Shown: positions 33,269-44,655, counted from the stretch's first letter. The stretch: DNA of 64,000 bases from Amia ocellicauda (GCF_036373705.1 NW_027102716.1:62001-126000), one strand, 5' to 3'. Made by a program: numbers and translations. Notes: generated from the sequence alone by a model not told the origin.

Positions 33269-33377
33269 TTCATCGTAGCTCTTAATACTCTCTTTCTGTC
33301 TGGAGGAGATATAATTGAAGTATTGTACACGTACCCGGCTACTTTCAACACCCTTTGCTGCACTGATATTTTTCCCT

Positions 33378-33408
<31 letters not shown>

Positions 33409-33465
33409 GGAAGTTCCGTCAATACCCACCAGCCTTTAAGAGACATCATGCAGCCAGGCTTTTTG

Positions 33466-33585
33466 GCTTGCAGCCACACCGTCCTGAACGCGCCCGATCT
33501 CGTCAGATCTCGGAAGCTAAACGGGGCAGGGCCTGGTCAGTACTTGGATGGGTGACCTCCTGGAAATACCAGTTGCAGCAAGCTC
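33466..33585 (+). rRNA. 5S rRNA copy 1
   Basis: First copy. GGGTGACC in box C. The 3' end (GTTGCAGCAAGCTC) is divergent and weakens helix I. Likely pseudogene. Confidence 0.9.
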
Positions 33586-33799
33586 TTTCGTCTCCTGGGT
33601 AACATCATCGTAGCTCTTAGTACTCTCTTTCAGTATGGAGGAGATATTATTGAAGAATTCTACACGTACCCGGCTACTTTCAACACCCTTTGCTGCACTG
33701 ATATTTTTCCCTCCATTTTTCTTTTTTCTTTTTTATTTTGCTGGAAGTTCCATCAATACCCTCCAGCCTTTAAGAGACATCATGCAGCCAGGCCTCTCG

Positions 33800-33919
33800 G
33801 CTTGTGGCCACACTGTCCTGAATGCGCCCGATCTCGTCAGATCTCGGAAGCTAAACGGGGCAGGGCCTGGTCAGTACTTGGATGGGAGACCTTCTAGAAA
33901 TACCAGGTGCTGCAAGCTT
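33800..33919 (+). rRNA. 5S rRNA copy 2
   Basis: Box C GGATGGGAGACC kept. GCTTGTGG start. The block with copy 3 recurs 1000 bp on. Confidence 0.95.
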
Positions 33920-34127
33920 TTTACGTCTCCTGGGTAACTTCATGGTAGCTCTTAATACTCTCTTTCTGTCTCCAGGAGATATAATTGAAGAATTGTACAC
34001 GTACCCGGCTACTTTCAACACCCTTTGCTGCACTGGTATATTTCCCTCTATTTTTCTTTTTTTTTTTGCTGGCAGTTCCGTCAATACCCGCCAGCCTTTA
34101 AGAGACATCATGCAGCCAGGCATCTTG

Positions 34128-34247
34128 GCTTGCGCCCACACCATCCTGAACGCGCCCGATCTCGTCAGATCTCGGAAGCTAAACGGGACAGGGCCTGGTC
34201 AGTACTTGGATGGGAGACCTCCTAGAAATACCAGGTGCTGCAAGCTT
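34128..34247 (+). rRNA. 5S rRNA copy 3
   Basis: Box C kept. GCGCCC at positions 5-10. ACGGGACAGGG in the box A region. Confidence 0.93.
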
Positions 34248-34465
34248 TTTACGTCTCCTGGGTAACTTCATCGTAGCTCTTAATACTCTCTTTCTGTCTC
34301 CAGGAGATATAATTGAAGAATTGTACACGTACCCGGCTACTTTCAACACCCTTTCCTGCACTGATATTTTTCCCTCCATTTTTCTATTTTTTTTTTTTTT
34401 TTTTTGCTGGAAATTCCGTCAATACCCGCCAGCCTTTAAGAGACATCATGCAGCCAGGCATCTCG

Positions 34466-34585
34466 GCTTGCGGCCACACCGTCCTGAACGCGCCCGATCT
34501 CGTCAGATCTCGGAAGCTAAACGGGGCAGGACCTGGTCAGTACATGACTGTGAGACCTCCTGGAAATACCTGGTGCTGCAAGCTT
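34466..34585 (+). rRNA. 5S rRNA copy 4
   Basis: Box C changed to TACATGACTGTGAGACC. Likely pseudogene. Confidence 0.9.
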
Positions 34586-34799
34586 TTACGTCTCCTGGGT
34601 AACTTTATCGTAGCTCTTAATACTCTCTATCTGTCTGGAGGAGATATAATTGAAGTATTGTACACGTACCCAGCTACTGTCAACACCATTTGCTGCACTG
34701 ATATTTTTCCATCCATTTTTCTTTTTTTTTTTTTTTTTTGCTGGAAGTTCCGTCAATACCCGCCAACCTTTAAGAGACATCATGCAGCCAGGCCTTTCG

Positions 34800-34919
34800 G
34801 CTTGTGGCCACACCGTCCTGAATGCGCCCGATCTCGTTAGATCTCGGAAGCTAAACGGGGCAGGGCCTGGTCAGTACTTGGATGGGAGACCTCCTAGAAA
34901 TACCATGTGCTGCAAGCTT
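34800..34919 (+). rRNA. 5S rRNA copy 5
   Basis: Near-duplicate of copy 2. Box C kept. CCATGTG near the 3' end. Confidence 0.95.
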
Positions 34920-35127
34920 TTTACGTCTCCTGGGTAACTTCATGGTAGCTCTTAATACTCTCTTTCTGTCTCCAGGAGATATAATTGAAGAATTGTACAC
35001 GTACCCGGCTACTTTCAACACCCTTTGCTGCACTGGTATATTTCCCTCTATTTTTCTTTTTTTTTTTGCTGGCAGTTCCGTCAATACCCGCCAGCCTTTA
35101 AGAGACATCATGCAGCCAGGCATCTTG

Positions 35128-35247
35128 GCTTGCGCCCACACCATCCTGAACGCGCCCGATCTCGTCAGATCTCGGAAGCTAAACGGGACAGGGCCTGGTC
35201 AGTACTTGGATGGGAGACCTCCTGGAAATACCTAGTTCTGCAAGCTT
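35128..35247 (+). rRNA. 5S rRNA copy 6
   Basis: Same 5' part as copy 3. The 3' part has CCTAGTTCTGC. Confidence 0.93.
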
Positions 35248-35470
35248 TTACGTCTCCTGGGTAACTTTATCGTAGCTCTTAATACTCTCTCTCTGTCTGG
35301 AGGAGATATAATTGAAGTATTGTACACGTATCCAGCTACTGTCAGCACCCTTTGCTGCACTGATATTTTTCCATCCATTTTTCTTTTTTCTTTTTTTATT
35401 TTTTTTTTTTGCTGGAAGTTCCGTCAATACCCGGCAACCTTTAAGAGACATCATGCAGCCAGGCCTTTCG

Positions 35471-35590
35471 GCTTGTGGCCACACCGTCCTGAATGCGCCC
35501 GATCTCGTCAGATCTCGGAAGCTAAACGGGGCAGGGCCTGGTCAGTACTTGGATGGGAGACCTCCTAGAAATACCAGGTGCTGCAAGCTT
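35471..35590 (+). rRNA. 5S rRNA copy 7
   Basis: Close to array consensus with box C kept. T5 terminator. Confidence 0.95.
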
Positions 35591-35799
35591 TTTACGTCTC
35601 CTGGGTAACTTCATCGTAGCTCTTAATACTCTCTTTTTTTCTCCAGGAGATATAATTGAAGAATTGTAGACGTACCCGGCTACTTTCAACACCCTTTGCT
35701 GCACTGGTATATTTCCCTCTATTTTTCTTTTTTTTTTTTGCTGGCAGTTCCGTCAATACCCGCCAGCCTTTAAGAGACGTCATGCAGCCAGGCATCTTG

Positions 35800-35918
35800 G
35801 CTTGCGGCCACACCATCCTGAACGCGCCCGATCTCGTCAGATCTCGGAAGCTAACGGGGCAGGGCCTGGTCAGTACTTGGATGGGAGACCTCCTAGAAAT
35901 ACCAGGTGCTGCAAGCTT
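35800..35918 (+). rRNA. 5S rRNA copy 8
   Basis: 119 bp: one A lost in box A (GCTAACGGGG). Box C kept. Confidence 0.93.
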
Positions 35919-36133
35919 TTTACATCTCCTGGGTAACTTCATCATAGCTCTTAATACTCTCTTTCAGTCTGTAGGAGATATTATTGAAGAATTGTACACG
36001 TACCCGGCTACTTTCAAAACCCTTTGCTGCACTGATATTTTTCCCTACATTTTTCTTTTTTCTTTTTTTTTTTGCTGGAAGTTCCGTCAATACCCGCCAG
36101 CCTTAAAGAGACATCATGCAGGTGGGCCTCTCG

Positions 36134-36253
36134 GCTTGCGGCCACACCGTCCTGAATGCGCCCGATCTCGTCGGATCTCGGAAGCTAAACGGGGCAGGGC
36201 CTGGTCAGTAGTTGGATGGGAGACCTCCTAGAAATACCAGGTGCTGCAAGCCT
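36134..36253 (+). rRNA. 5S rRNA copy 9
   Basis: CAGTAGTTGG instead of CAGTACTTGG. 3' end CAAGCCTT. Confidence 0.93.
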
Positions 36254-36468
36254 TTTACGTCTCCTGGGTAACTTCATCGTAGCTCTTAATACTCTCTTTC
36301 TGTCTGGAGGAGATATAATTGAAGAATTGTACACGTACTAGGCTACTTTCAACACCCTTTGCTGCACTGATATTTTTCCCTCCATTTTTCTTTTTATTTT
36401 ATTTTTTTGCTGGAAGTTCCGTCAATACCCGCCAGCCTTTAGGAGACATCATGCAGCCAGGCCTTTCG

Positions 36469-36588
36469 GCTTGTGGCCACACCGTCCTGAATGCGCCCGA
36501 TCTCGTCAGATCTCGGAAGCTAAACGGGGCAGGGCCTGGTCAGTACTTGGATGAGAGACCTCCTAGAAATACCAGGTGCTGCAAGCTT
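36469..36588 (+). rRNA. 5S rRNA copy 10
   Basis: GATGAGAGACC in box C, otherwise near consensus. Confidence 0.94.
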
Positions 36589-36797
36589 TTTACGTCTCCT
36601 GGGTAACTTCATCGTAGCTCTTAATACTCTCTTTCTGTCTCCAGGAGATATAATTGAAGTATTGTACACGTACCCGGCTACTTTCAACACCCTTTGCTGC
36701 AATGGTATATTTCCCTCTATTTTTCTTTTTTTTTTTTGCTGGCAGTTCCGTCAATACCCGCCAACCTTTAAGAGACATCATGCAGCCAGGTCTCTTG

Positions 36798-36917
36798 GCT
36801 TGCGGCCACACCGTCCTGAACGCGCCTGATTTCATCATATCTCGGAAGCTAAACGGGGCAGGGTCTGGCCAGTACTTGGTTGGGTGACCTCCTGGAAATA
36901 CCAGGTGCTGCAAGCTT
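36798..36917 (+). rRNA. 5S rRNA copy 11
   Basis: CCTGATTTCATCATATC and GGTTGGGTGACC. Starts a block repeated 4735 bp on (copy 25). Confidence 0.92.
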
Positions 36918-37125
36918 TTTACGTCTCCTGGGTAACTTCATCGTAGCTCTTAATACTCTCTTTCAGTCTGGAGGAGATATTATTGAAGAATTGTACACGT
37001 ACACGGCTACTTTCAACAGCCTTTGCTGCACTGATATTTTTCCCTCCATTTTTCTTTTTTTTTTTTGCTGGAAGTTCGTCAATATCCGCCAACCTTTAAG
37101 AGACATCATGCAGCCAGGCCTCTCG

Positions 37126-37245
37126 GCTTGCAGCCACACCGTCCAGAACGCCCCCGATCTCATCAGATCTTGGAATTTAAACGGGGCAGGGCCTGGTCAG
37201 TACTTGGATGGGTGACCTCCTGGAAATGCCAGGTGCTGCAAGCTT
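37126..37245 (+). rRNA. 5S rRNA copy 12
   Basis: Box A altered to TTGGAATTTAAACGG. Subfamily shared with copies 21, 26 and 31. Confidence 0.92.
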
Positions 37246-37470
37246 TTTACGTCTCCTGGGTAACTTCATCGTAGCTCTTAATACTCTCTTTCTGTCTGGA
37301 GGAGATATAATTGAAGAATTGTACACGTACCCGGCTACATTCAAAACCCATTACTGCACTGATATTTTTCCCTCCATTTTTCTTTTTCTTTTTTTTTTTT
37401 TTTTTTTTTTGCTGGAAGTTCCGTCAATACCTGCCAGCCATTAAGAGACATCATGCAGCCAGGCGTCTCA

Positions 37471-37590
37471 GCTTGCGGCCACACCATCCTGAACGCGCCC
37501 GATCTCGTCAGATCTCGGAAGCTAAACGGGGCAGGACCTGGTCAGTACTTGGATGGGAGACCTCCTGGAAATACCAGGTGCTGCAAGCTT
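37471..37590 (+). rRNA. 5S rRNA copy 13
   Basis: Box C kept. GGACCTGG variant. Near consensus. A 1351-bp-offset duplication starts in its second half. Confidence 0.95.
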
Positions 37591-37809
37591 TTTACGTCTG
37601 CTGGGTAAGTTCATCGTAGCTCTTAATACTCTCTTTCTGTCTGGAGGAGATATAATTGAAGTATTGTACACGTACCCGGCTACTTTCAACACCCATTGCT
37701 GCACTGATATTTTTCCCTCCATTTTTCTATTTTTTTTTTTTTTTTTTTTCTTGGATGTTCCGTCAATACCCGCCAGCCTTTTAGAGACATCATGCAGCCA
37801 GGCCTCTAG

Positions 37810-37929
37810 GTTTGCGGCCACACCGTCCTGAACGCGCCCGATCTCATCAGATCTCGGAAGCTAAACGGGGCAAGACCTGGTCAGTACTTGAATGTGAGAC
37901 CTCCTGGAAATACCTGGTGCTGCAAGCTT
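37810..37929 (+). rRNA. 5S rRNA copy 14
   Basis: GTTTG start, GCAAGACC, TTGAATGTGAGACC. Likely pseudogene. Confidence 0.91.
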
Positions 37930-38151
37930 TTACGTCTCCTGGGTAACTTTATCGTAGCTCTTAATACTCTCTTTCTGTCTGGAGGAGATATAATTGAAGT
38001 ATTGTACACGTACCCAGCTACTGTCAACACCCTTTGCTGCACTGATATTTTTCCATCAATTTTTTCATTTTTATTATTATTTATTTTTTCTGCTGGAAGT
38101 TCCGTCAATACCCGCCAACCTTTAAGAGACATCATGCAGCCAGGCGTCTTG

Positions 38152-38271
38152 GCTTGCGGCCACACCGTCCTGAACGCGCCCCATCTCGTCAGCTCTCGGA
38201 AGCTAAACTGGGCAGGGCCTGGTCATTACTTGAATGTGAGACCTTCTGGAAATTCCAGGCGCTGCAAGCTT
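38152..38271 (+). rRNA. 5S rRNA copy 15
   Basis: CCATCTCGTCAGCTCTCGG, GGTCATTACTTGAATGTGAG. Likely pseudogene. Confidence 0.9.
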
Positions 38272-38461
38272 TTTTCGTCACCTGGGGAACTTCGTTGTAG
38301 CTTTTAATACTCTCTTTCTGTCTGGAGGAGATTTAATTGAAGAATTGCACACGTACCTGGCTACTTTCAACACCCTTTGCGGCACTGATTTTTTTCCCTC
38401 CATTTTTCTTTTTTTCTTTTTTTTTTTTATTTGCTGGAAGTTCCGTCAATACCCGCCAGCC

Positions 38462-38467
38462 TTTAAG
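38462..38467 (+). promoter_or_regulatory. TATA-like box of 5S genes (example at copy 16)
   Basis: TTTAAG at -31 to -26, present before most copies. Some units have TTTTAG or ATTAAG instead. Fish 5S genes often have a TATA-like element at this distance. Confidence 0.6.
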
Positions 38468-38492
38468 AGACATCATGCAGCCAGGCCTCTCG

Positions 38493-38612
38493 GCTTGCGG
38501 CCACACCGTCCTGAATGCGCCCGATCTCGTCAGATCTCGGAAGCTAAACGGGGCAGGGCCTGGTCAGTACTTGGATGGGAGACCTCCTAGAAATACCAGG
38601 TGCTGCAAGCTT
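38493..38612 (+). rRNA. 5S rRNA copy 16
   Basis: Consensus-like in boxes A and C. Confidence 0.96.
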
Positions 38613-38821
38613 TTTACGTCTCCTGGGTAACTTCATCGTAGCTCTTAATACTCTCTTTCTGTCTGCAGGAGATATAATTGAAGAATTGTACACGTACCCG
38701 GCTACTTTCAACACCCTTTGCTGCACTGGTATTTCTCCCTCCATTTCTATTTTTTTTTATTGCTGGCAGTTCCGTCAATACCCGCCAGCCTTTAAGAGAC
38801 ATCATGCAGCCAGGCATCTCG

Positions 38822-38941
38822 GCTTGCGGCCACACCGTCCTGAACGCGTCCGATCTCGTAAGATCTCGGAAACTGAGTGGGGCAGGACCTGGTCAGTACT
38901 TGGATGGGAGACCTCCTGGAAATACCAGGTGCTGCAAGCTT
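38822..38941 (+). rRNA. 5S rRNA copy 17
   Basis: Box A GGAAACTGAGTGGGG. 3' half identical to copy 13. Confidence 0.93.
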
Positions 38942-39160
38942 TTTACGTCTGCTGGGTAAGTTCATCGTAGCTCTTAATACTCTCTTTCTGTCTGGAGGAG
39001 ATATAATTGAAGTATTGTACACGTACCCGGCTACTTTCAACACCCATTGCTGCACTGATATTTTTCCCTCCATTTTTCTATTTTTTTTTTTTTTTTTTTT
39101 CTTGGATGTTCCGTCAATACCCGCCAGCCTTTTAGAGACATCATGCAGCCAGGCCTCTAG

Positions 39161-39280
39161 GTTTGCGGCCACACCGTCCTGAACGCGCCCGATCTCATCA
39201 GATCTCGGAAGCTAAACGGGGCAAGACCTGGTCAGTATTTGAATGTGAGACCTCCTGGAAATACCTGGTGCTGCAAGCTT
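39161..39280 (+). rRNA. 5S rRNA copy 18
   Basis: Duplicate of copy 14 (offset 1351). GTATTTGAATGTG. Confidence 0.91.
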
Positions 39281-39502
39281 TTACGTCTCCTGGGTAACTT
39301 TATCGTTGCTCTTAATACTCTCTTTCTGTCTGGAGGAGATATAATTGAAGTATTGTACACGTACCCAGCTACTGTCAACACCCTTTGCTGCACTGATATT
39401 TTTCCATCAATTTTTTCATTTTTATTATTATTTATTTTTTCTGCTGGAAGTTCCGTCAATACCCGCCAACCTTTAAGAGACATCATGCAGCCAGGCGTCT
39501 TG

Positions 39503-39622
39503 GCTTGCGGCCACACCGTCCTGAACGCGCCCCATCACGTCAGCTCTCGGAAGCTAAACTGGGCAGGGCCTGGTCATTACTTGAATGTGAGACCTTCTGG
39601 AAATTCCAGGCGCTGCAAGCTT
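39503..39622 (+). rRNA. 5S rRNA copy 19
   Basis: Duplicate of copy 15, with CCATCACGTCAGC. Confidence 0.9.
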
Positions 39623-39844
39623 TTTTCGTCACCTGGGGAACTTCGTCGTAGCTTTTAATACTCTCTTTCTGTCTGGAGGAGATTTAATTGAAGAATTGCA
39701 CACGTACCTGGCTACTTTCAACACCCTTTGCGGCACTGATTTTTTTCCCTCCATTTTTCTTTTTTTCTTTTTTTTTTTTTATTTGCTGGAAGTTCCGTCA
39801 ATACCCGCCAGCCTTTAAGAGACATCATGCAGCCAGGCCTCTCG

Positions 39845-39964
39845 GCTTGCGGCCACACCGTCCTGAATGCGCCCGATCTCGTCAGATCTCGGAAGCTAAA
39901 TGGGGCAGGGCCTGGTCAGTACTTGGATGGGAGACCTCCTAGAAATACCAGGTGCTGCAAGCTT
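39845..39964 (+). rRNA. 5S rRNA copy 20
   Basis: Duplicate of copy 16 apart from GCTAAATGGGG. Confidence 0.95.
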
Positions 39965-40173
39965 TTTACGTCTCCTGGGTAACTTCATCGTAGCTCTTAA
40001 TACTCTCTTTCTGTCTGCAGGAGATATAATTGAAGAATTGTACACGTACCCGGCTACTTTCAACACCCTTTGCTGCACTGGTATTTCTCCCTCCATTTCT
40101 CTTTTTTTTTTTTGCAGGATGTTCCGTCAAAACCCGCCAACCATTAAGAGACATCATGCAGCCCGGCCTCTTG

Positions 40174-40293
40174 GCTTGCAGCCACACCGTCCTGAACGCC
40201 CCCGATCTCATCAGATCTTGAAATTTAAACGGGGCAGGGCCTGGTCAGTAGTTGGATGGGTGACCTCCTGGAAATACCAGGTGCTGCAAGCTT
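40174..40293 (+). rRNA. 5S rRNA copy 21
   Basis: Box A TTGAAATTTAAACGG. GTAGTTGGATGGGTGACC. Confidence 0.91.
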
Positions 40294-40516
40294 TTACGTC
40301 TCCTGGGTAACTTTATCGTAGCTCTTAATACTCTCTTTCTGTCTGGAGGAGATATAATTGAAGAATTGTACACGTACCCGGCTACTTTCAAAACCCATTA
40401 CTGCACTGATATTTTTCCCTCCATTTTTCTATTTCTTTTTTTTTTTTTTTTTTTTTGCTGGAAGTTCCGTCAATACCCGCCAGCCATTAAGAGACATCAT
40501 GCAGCCAGGCCTCTCG

Positions 40517-40636
40517 GCTTGCGGCCACACCGTCCTGAACGCGCCCGATCTCGTCAGATCTCGGAATTTAAACGGGGCAGGGCCTGGTCAGTACTTTTAT
40601 GGGTGACCTTCTGGAAATACGAGGTGCTGCAAACTT
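40517..40636 (+). rRNA. 5S rRNA copy 22
   Basis: GGAATTTAAACGG and TACTTTTATGGGTGACC. 3' end CAAACTT. Likely pseudogene. Confidence 0.9.
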
Positions 40637-40855
40637 TTTACGTCCACTGGGTAACATCATCGTAGCTCTTAATTCTCTCTTTCTGTCTGGAGGAGATATA
40701 ATTGAAGAATTGTACACGTACCCGGCTACTTTCAACAGCCTTTGCTGCACTGATATTTTTCCCTGCATTATTCTTTTTTTTTTTTTTTTTTTTTTGCTGG
40801 AAGTTCCGTCAATACCCGCCAGCCTTTAAGAGACATCATTTAGCCAGGCGTCTCG

Positions 40856-40975
40856 GCTTGCGGCCACACCATCCTGAACGCGCCCGATCTCGTCAGATCT
40901 CGGAAGCTAAACGGGGCAGGACCTGGTCAGTACTTGAATGTGAGACCTCCTGGAAATACCTGGTGCTGCAAGCTT
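40856..40975 (+). rRNA. 5S rRNA copy 23
   Basis: TTGAATGTGAGACC type. Block repeated 3002 bp on (copy 32). Confidence 0.91.
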
Positions 40976-41192
40976 TTACGTCTCCTGGGTAACTTCATCG
41001 TAGCTCTTAATACTCTCTTTCTGTCTGGAGGAGATATAATTGAAGTATTGTACACGTACCCGGCTACTTTCAACACCCATTGCTGCACTGATATTTTTCC
41101 CTCCATTTTTCTATTTTTTTTTTTTTTTTTTTCTTTGATGTTCCGTCAATACCCGCCAGCCTTTTAGAGACATCATGCAGCCAGGCCTGTAG

Positions 41193-41312
41193 GTTTGCGG
41201 CCACACCGTCCTGAACGCGCCCGATCTCATCAGATCTCGGAAGCTAAACGGGGCAAGACCTGGTCAGTACTTGAATGTGAGACCTCCTGGAAATACCTGG
41301 TGCTGCAAGCTT
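41193..41312 (+). rRNA. 5S rRNA copy 24
   Basis: GTTTG start, GCAAGACC. Repeats as copy 33. Confidence 0.91.
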
Positions 41313-41532
41313 TTACGTCTCCTGGGTAACTTTATCGTAGCTCTTAATACTCTCTATCTGTCTGGAGGAGATATAATTGAAGAATTGTACATGTACCCGG
41401 CTACTTTCAACACCCTTTGCTGCACTGATATTTTTCCCTCCCTTTTTCTATTTTTTTTTTTTTTTTTTTTTTGCTGGAAGTTCCGTCAATACTTGCCAGC
41501 CTTTAAGAGACATCATGCAGCCAGGTCTCTTG

Positions 41533-41652
41533 GCTTGCGGCCATACCGTCCTGAACGCGCCTGATCTCATCATATCTCGGAAGCTAAACGGGGCACGGTC
41601 TGGCCAGTACTTGGTTGGGTGACCTCCTGGAAATACCAGGTGCTGCAAGCTT
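41533..41652 (+). rRNA. 5S rRNA copy 25
   Basis: Counterpart of copy 11, with CCTGATCTCATCATATC and GGCACGGTCTGG. Confidence 0.92.
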
Positions 41653-41860
41653 TTTACGTCTCCTGGTTAACTTCATCGTAGCTCTTAATACTCTCTTTCA
41701 GTCTGGAGGAGATATTATTGAAGAATTGTACACGTACACGGCTACTTTCAACAGCCTTTGCTGCACTGATATTTTTCCCTCCATTTTTCTTTTTTTTTTT
41801 TGCTGGAAGTTCGTCAATATCCGCCAACCTTTAAGAGACATCATGCAGCCAGGCCTCTCG

Positions 41861-41980
41861 GCTTGCAGCCACACCGTCCTGAACGCCCCCGATCTCATCA
41901 GATCTTGGAATTTAAACGGGGCAGGGCCTGGTCAGTATTTGGATGGGTGACCTCCTGGAAATGCCAGGTGCTGCAAGCTT
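41861..41980 (+). rRNA. 5S rRNA copy 26
   Basis: Counterpart of copy 12, with GTATTTGGATGGGTG. Confidence 0.92.
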
Positions 41981-42114
41981 TTTACGTCTCCTGGGTAACT
42001 TCATCGTAGCTCTTAAACTCTCTTTCTGTCTGGAGGAGATATAATTGAAGAATTGTACACGTACCCGGCTACTTTCAAAACCCATTACTGCACTGATATT
42101 TTTCCCTCCATTTT

Positions 42115-42149
<35 letters not shown>

Positions 42150-42205
42150 GAAGTTCCGTCAATACCCGCCAGCCATTAAGAGACATCATGCAGCCAGGCG
42201 TCTCG

Positions 42206-42325
42206 GCTTGCGGCCACACCATCCTGAACGCGCCCGATCTCGTCAGATCTCGGAAGCTAAACGGGGCAGGACCTGGTCAGTACTTGAATGTGAGACCTCC
42301 TGGAAATACCTGGTGCTGCAAGCTT
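42206..42325 (+). rRNA. 5S rRNA copy 27
   Basis: 5' half like copy 13, 3' half of the GAATGTGAG type: a mosaic. Confidence 0.91.
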
Positions 42326-42533
42326 TTACGTCTCCTGGGTAACTTCATCGTAGCTCTTAATACTCTCTTTCTGTCTGGAGGAGATATAATTCAAGTATTG
42401 TACACGTACCCGGCTACTTTCAACACCCATTGCTGCACTGGTATTTCTCCCTCCATTTCTATTTTTTTTTATTGCTGGCAGTTCCGTCAATACCCGCCAG
42501 CCTTTAAGAGACATCATGCAGCCAGGCGTCTTG

Positions 42534-42653
42534 GCTTGCGGCCACACCGTCCTGAACGCGCCCCATCTCGTCAGCTCTCGGAAGCTAAACGGGGCAGGAC
42601 CTGGTCAGTACTTGAATGTGAGACCTCCTGGAAATACCTGGTGCTGCAAGCTT
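42534..42653 (+). rRNA. 5S rRNA copy 28
   Basis: First of three 328-bp units. CCATCTCGTCAGCTCTC, GAATGTGAG. Confidence 0.91.
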
Positions 42654-42861
42654 TTACGTCTCCTGGGTAACTTCATCGTAGCTCTTAATACTCTCTTTCT
42701 GTCTGGAGGAGATATAATTCAAGTATTGTACACGTACCCGGCTACTTTCAACACCCATTGCTGCACTGGTATTTCTCCCTCCATTTCTATTTTTTTTTAT
42801 TGCTGGCAGTTCCGTCAATACCCGCCAGCCTTTAAGAGACATCATGCAGCCAGGCGTCTTG

Positions 42862-42981
42862 GCTTGCGGCCACACCGTCCTGAACGCGCCCCATCTCGTC
42901 AGCTCTCGGAAGCTAAACGGGGCAGGACCTGGTCAGTACTTGAATGTGAGACCTCCTGGAAATACCTGGTGCTGCAAGCTT
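42862..42981 (+). rRNA. 5S rRNA copy 29
   Basis: Identical by eye to copy 28. Confidence 0.91.
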
Positions 42982-43189
42982 TTACGTCTCCTGGGTAACT
43001 TCATCGTAGCTCTTAATACTCTCTTTCTGTCTGGAGGAGATATAATTCAAGTATTGTACACGTACCCGGCTACTTTCAACACCCATTGCTGCACTGGTAT
43101 TTCTCCCTCCATTTCTATTTTTTTTTATTGCTGGCAGTTCCGTCAATACCCGCCAGCCTTTAAGAGACATCATGCAGCCAGGCGTCTTG

Positions 43190-43309
43190 GCTTGCGGCCA
43201 CACCGTCCTGAACGCGCCCCATCTCGTCAGCTCTCGGAAGCTAAACTGGGCAGGGCCTGGTCATTACTTGAATGTGAGACCTTCTGGAAATTCCAGGCGC
43301 TGCAAGCTT
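43190..43309 (+). rRNA. 5S rRNA copy 30
   Basis: 5' half as copies 28-29. 3' half as copy 15 (AACTGGGCAGGG, GGTCATTAC). Confidence 0.9.
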
Positions 43310-43518
43310 TTTTCGTCACCTGGGGTACTTCGTCGTAGCTTTTAATACTCTCTTTCTGTCTGGAGGAGATTTAATTGAAGAATTGCACACGTACCTGGCT
43401 ACTTTCAACACCCTTTGCTGCACTGGTATTTCTCCCTCCATTTCTCTTTTTTTTTTTTGCTGGATGTTCCGTCAAAACCCGCCAACCATTAAGAGACATC
43501 ATGCAGCCCGGCCTCTTG

Positions 43519-43638
43519 GCTTGCAGCCACACCGTCCTGAACGCCCCCGATCTCATCACATCTTGGAATTTAAACGGGGCAGGGCCTGGTCAGTACTTGG
43601 ATGGGTGACCTCCTGGAAATGCCAGGTGCTGCAAGCTT
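43519..43638 (+). rRNA. 5S rRNA copy 31
   Basis: CATCACATCTTGGAATTTAA. Subfamily of copies 12, 21 and 26. Confidence 0.91.
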
Positions 43639-43857
43639 TTTACGTCTCCTGGGTAACTTCATCGTAGCTCTTAATACTCTCTTTCTGTCTGGAGGAGATA
43701 TAATTGAAGAATTGTACACGAACCCGGCTACTTTCAACAGCCTTTGCTGCACTGATATTTTTCCCTCCATTTTTCTATTTCTTTTTTTTTTTTTTTTGCT
43801 GGAAGTTCCGTCAATACCCGCCAGCCTTTAAGAGACATCATTTAGCCAGGCGTCTCG

Positions 43858-43977
43858 GCTTGCGGCCACACCATCCTGAACGCGCCCGATCTCGTCAGAT
43901 CTCGGAAGCTAAACGGGGCAGGACCTGGTCAGTACTTGAATGTGAGACCTCCTGGAAATACCTGGTGCTGCAAGCTT
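43858..43977 (+). rRNA. 5S rRNA copy 32
   Basis: Counterpart of copy 23. Confidence 0.91.
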
Positions 43978-44194
43978 TTACGTCTCCTGGGTAACTTCAT
44001 CGTAGCTCTTAATACTCTCTTTCTTTCTGGAGGAGATATAATTGAAGTATTGTACACGTACCCGGCTACTTTCAACACCCATTGCTGCACTGATATTTTT
44101 CCCTCCATTTTTCTATTATTTTTTTTTTTTGTTTGTTTGATGTTCCGTCAATACCCGCCAGCCTTTTAGAGACATCATGCAGCCAGGCCTGTAG

Positions 44195-44314
44195 GTTTGC
44201 GGCCACACCGTCCTGAACGCGCCCGATCTCATCAGATCTCGGAAGCTAAACGGGGCAAGACCTGGTCAGAACTTGAATGTGAGACCTCCTGGAAATACCT
44301 GGTGCTGCAAGCTT
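44195..44314 (+). rRNA. 5S rRNA copy 33
   Basis: Counterpart of copy 24, with CAGAACTTGAATG. Confidence 0.9.
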
Positions 44315-44535
44315 TTACGTATCCTGGGTAACTTTATCGTAGCTCTTAATACTCTCTTTCTGTCTGGAGGAGATATAATTGAAGTATTGTACACGTACCC
44401 AGCTACTGTCAACACCCTTTGCTGCACTGATATTTTTCCATCAATTTTTTTATTTTTATTATTATTTATTTTTTCTGCTGGAAGTTCGTCAATACCCGCC
44501 AACCTTTAAGAGACATCATGCAGCCAGGCGTCTTG

Positions 44536-44655
44536 GCTTGCGGCCACACCGTCCTGAACGCGCCCCATCTCGTCAGCTCTCGGAAGCTAAACTGGGCAGG
44601 ACCTGGTCATTACTTGAATGTGAGACCTTCTGGAAATTCCAGGCGCTGCAAGCTT
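44536..44655 (+). rRNA. 5S rRNA copy 34
   Basis: Copy-15 subfamily, with GGGCAGGACCTGGTC. Confidence 0.9.

Larger units (their letters stand above)
42326..43240 (+). repeat. Three near-identical 328-bp 5S units
   Basis: Units ending at copies 28, 29 and 30 repeat at exactly 328 bp, including the spacer ATTCAAGTATTG and TTTTTTTTATTGCTGG variants. This is the most homogeneous, probably youngest, part of the array. Confidence 0.93.
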
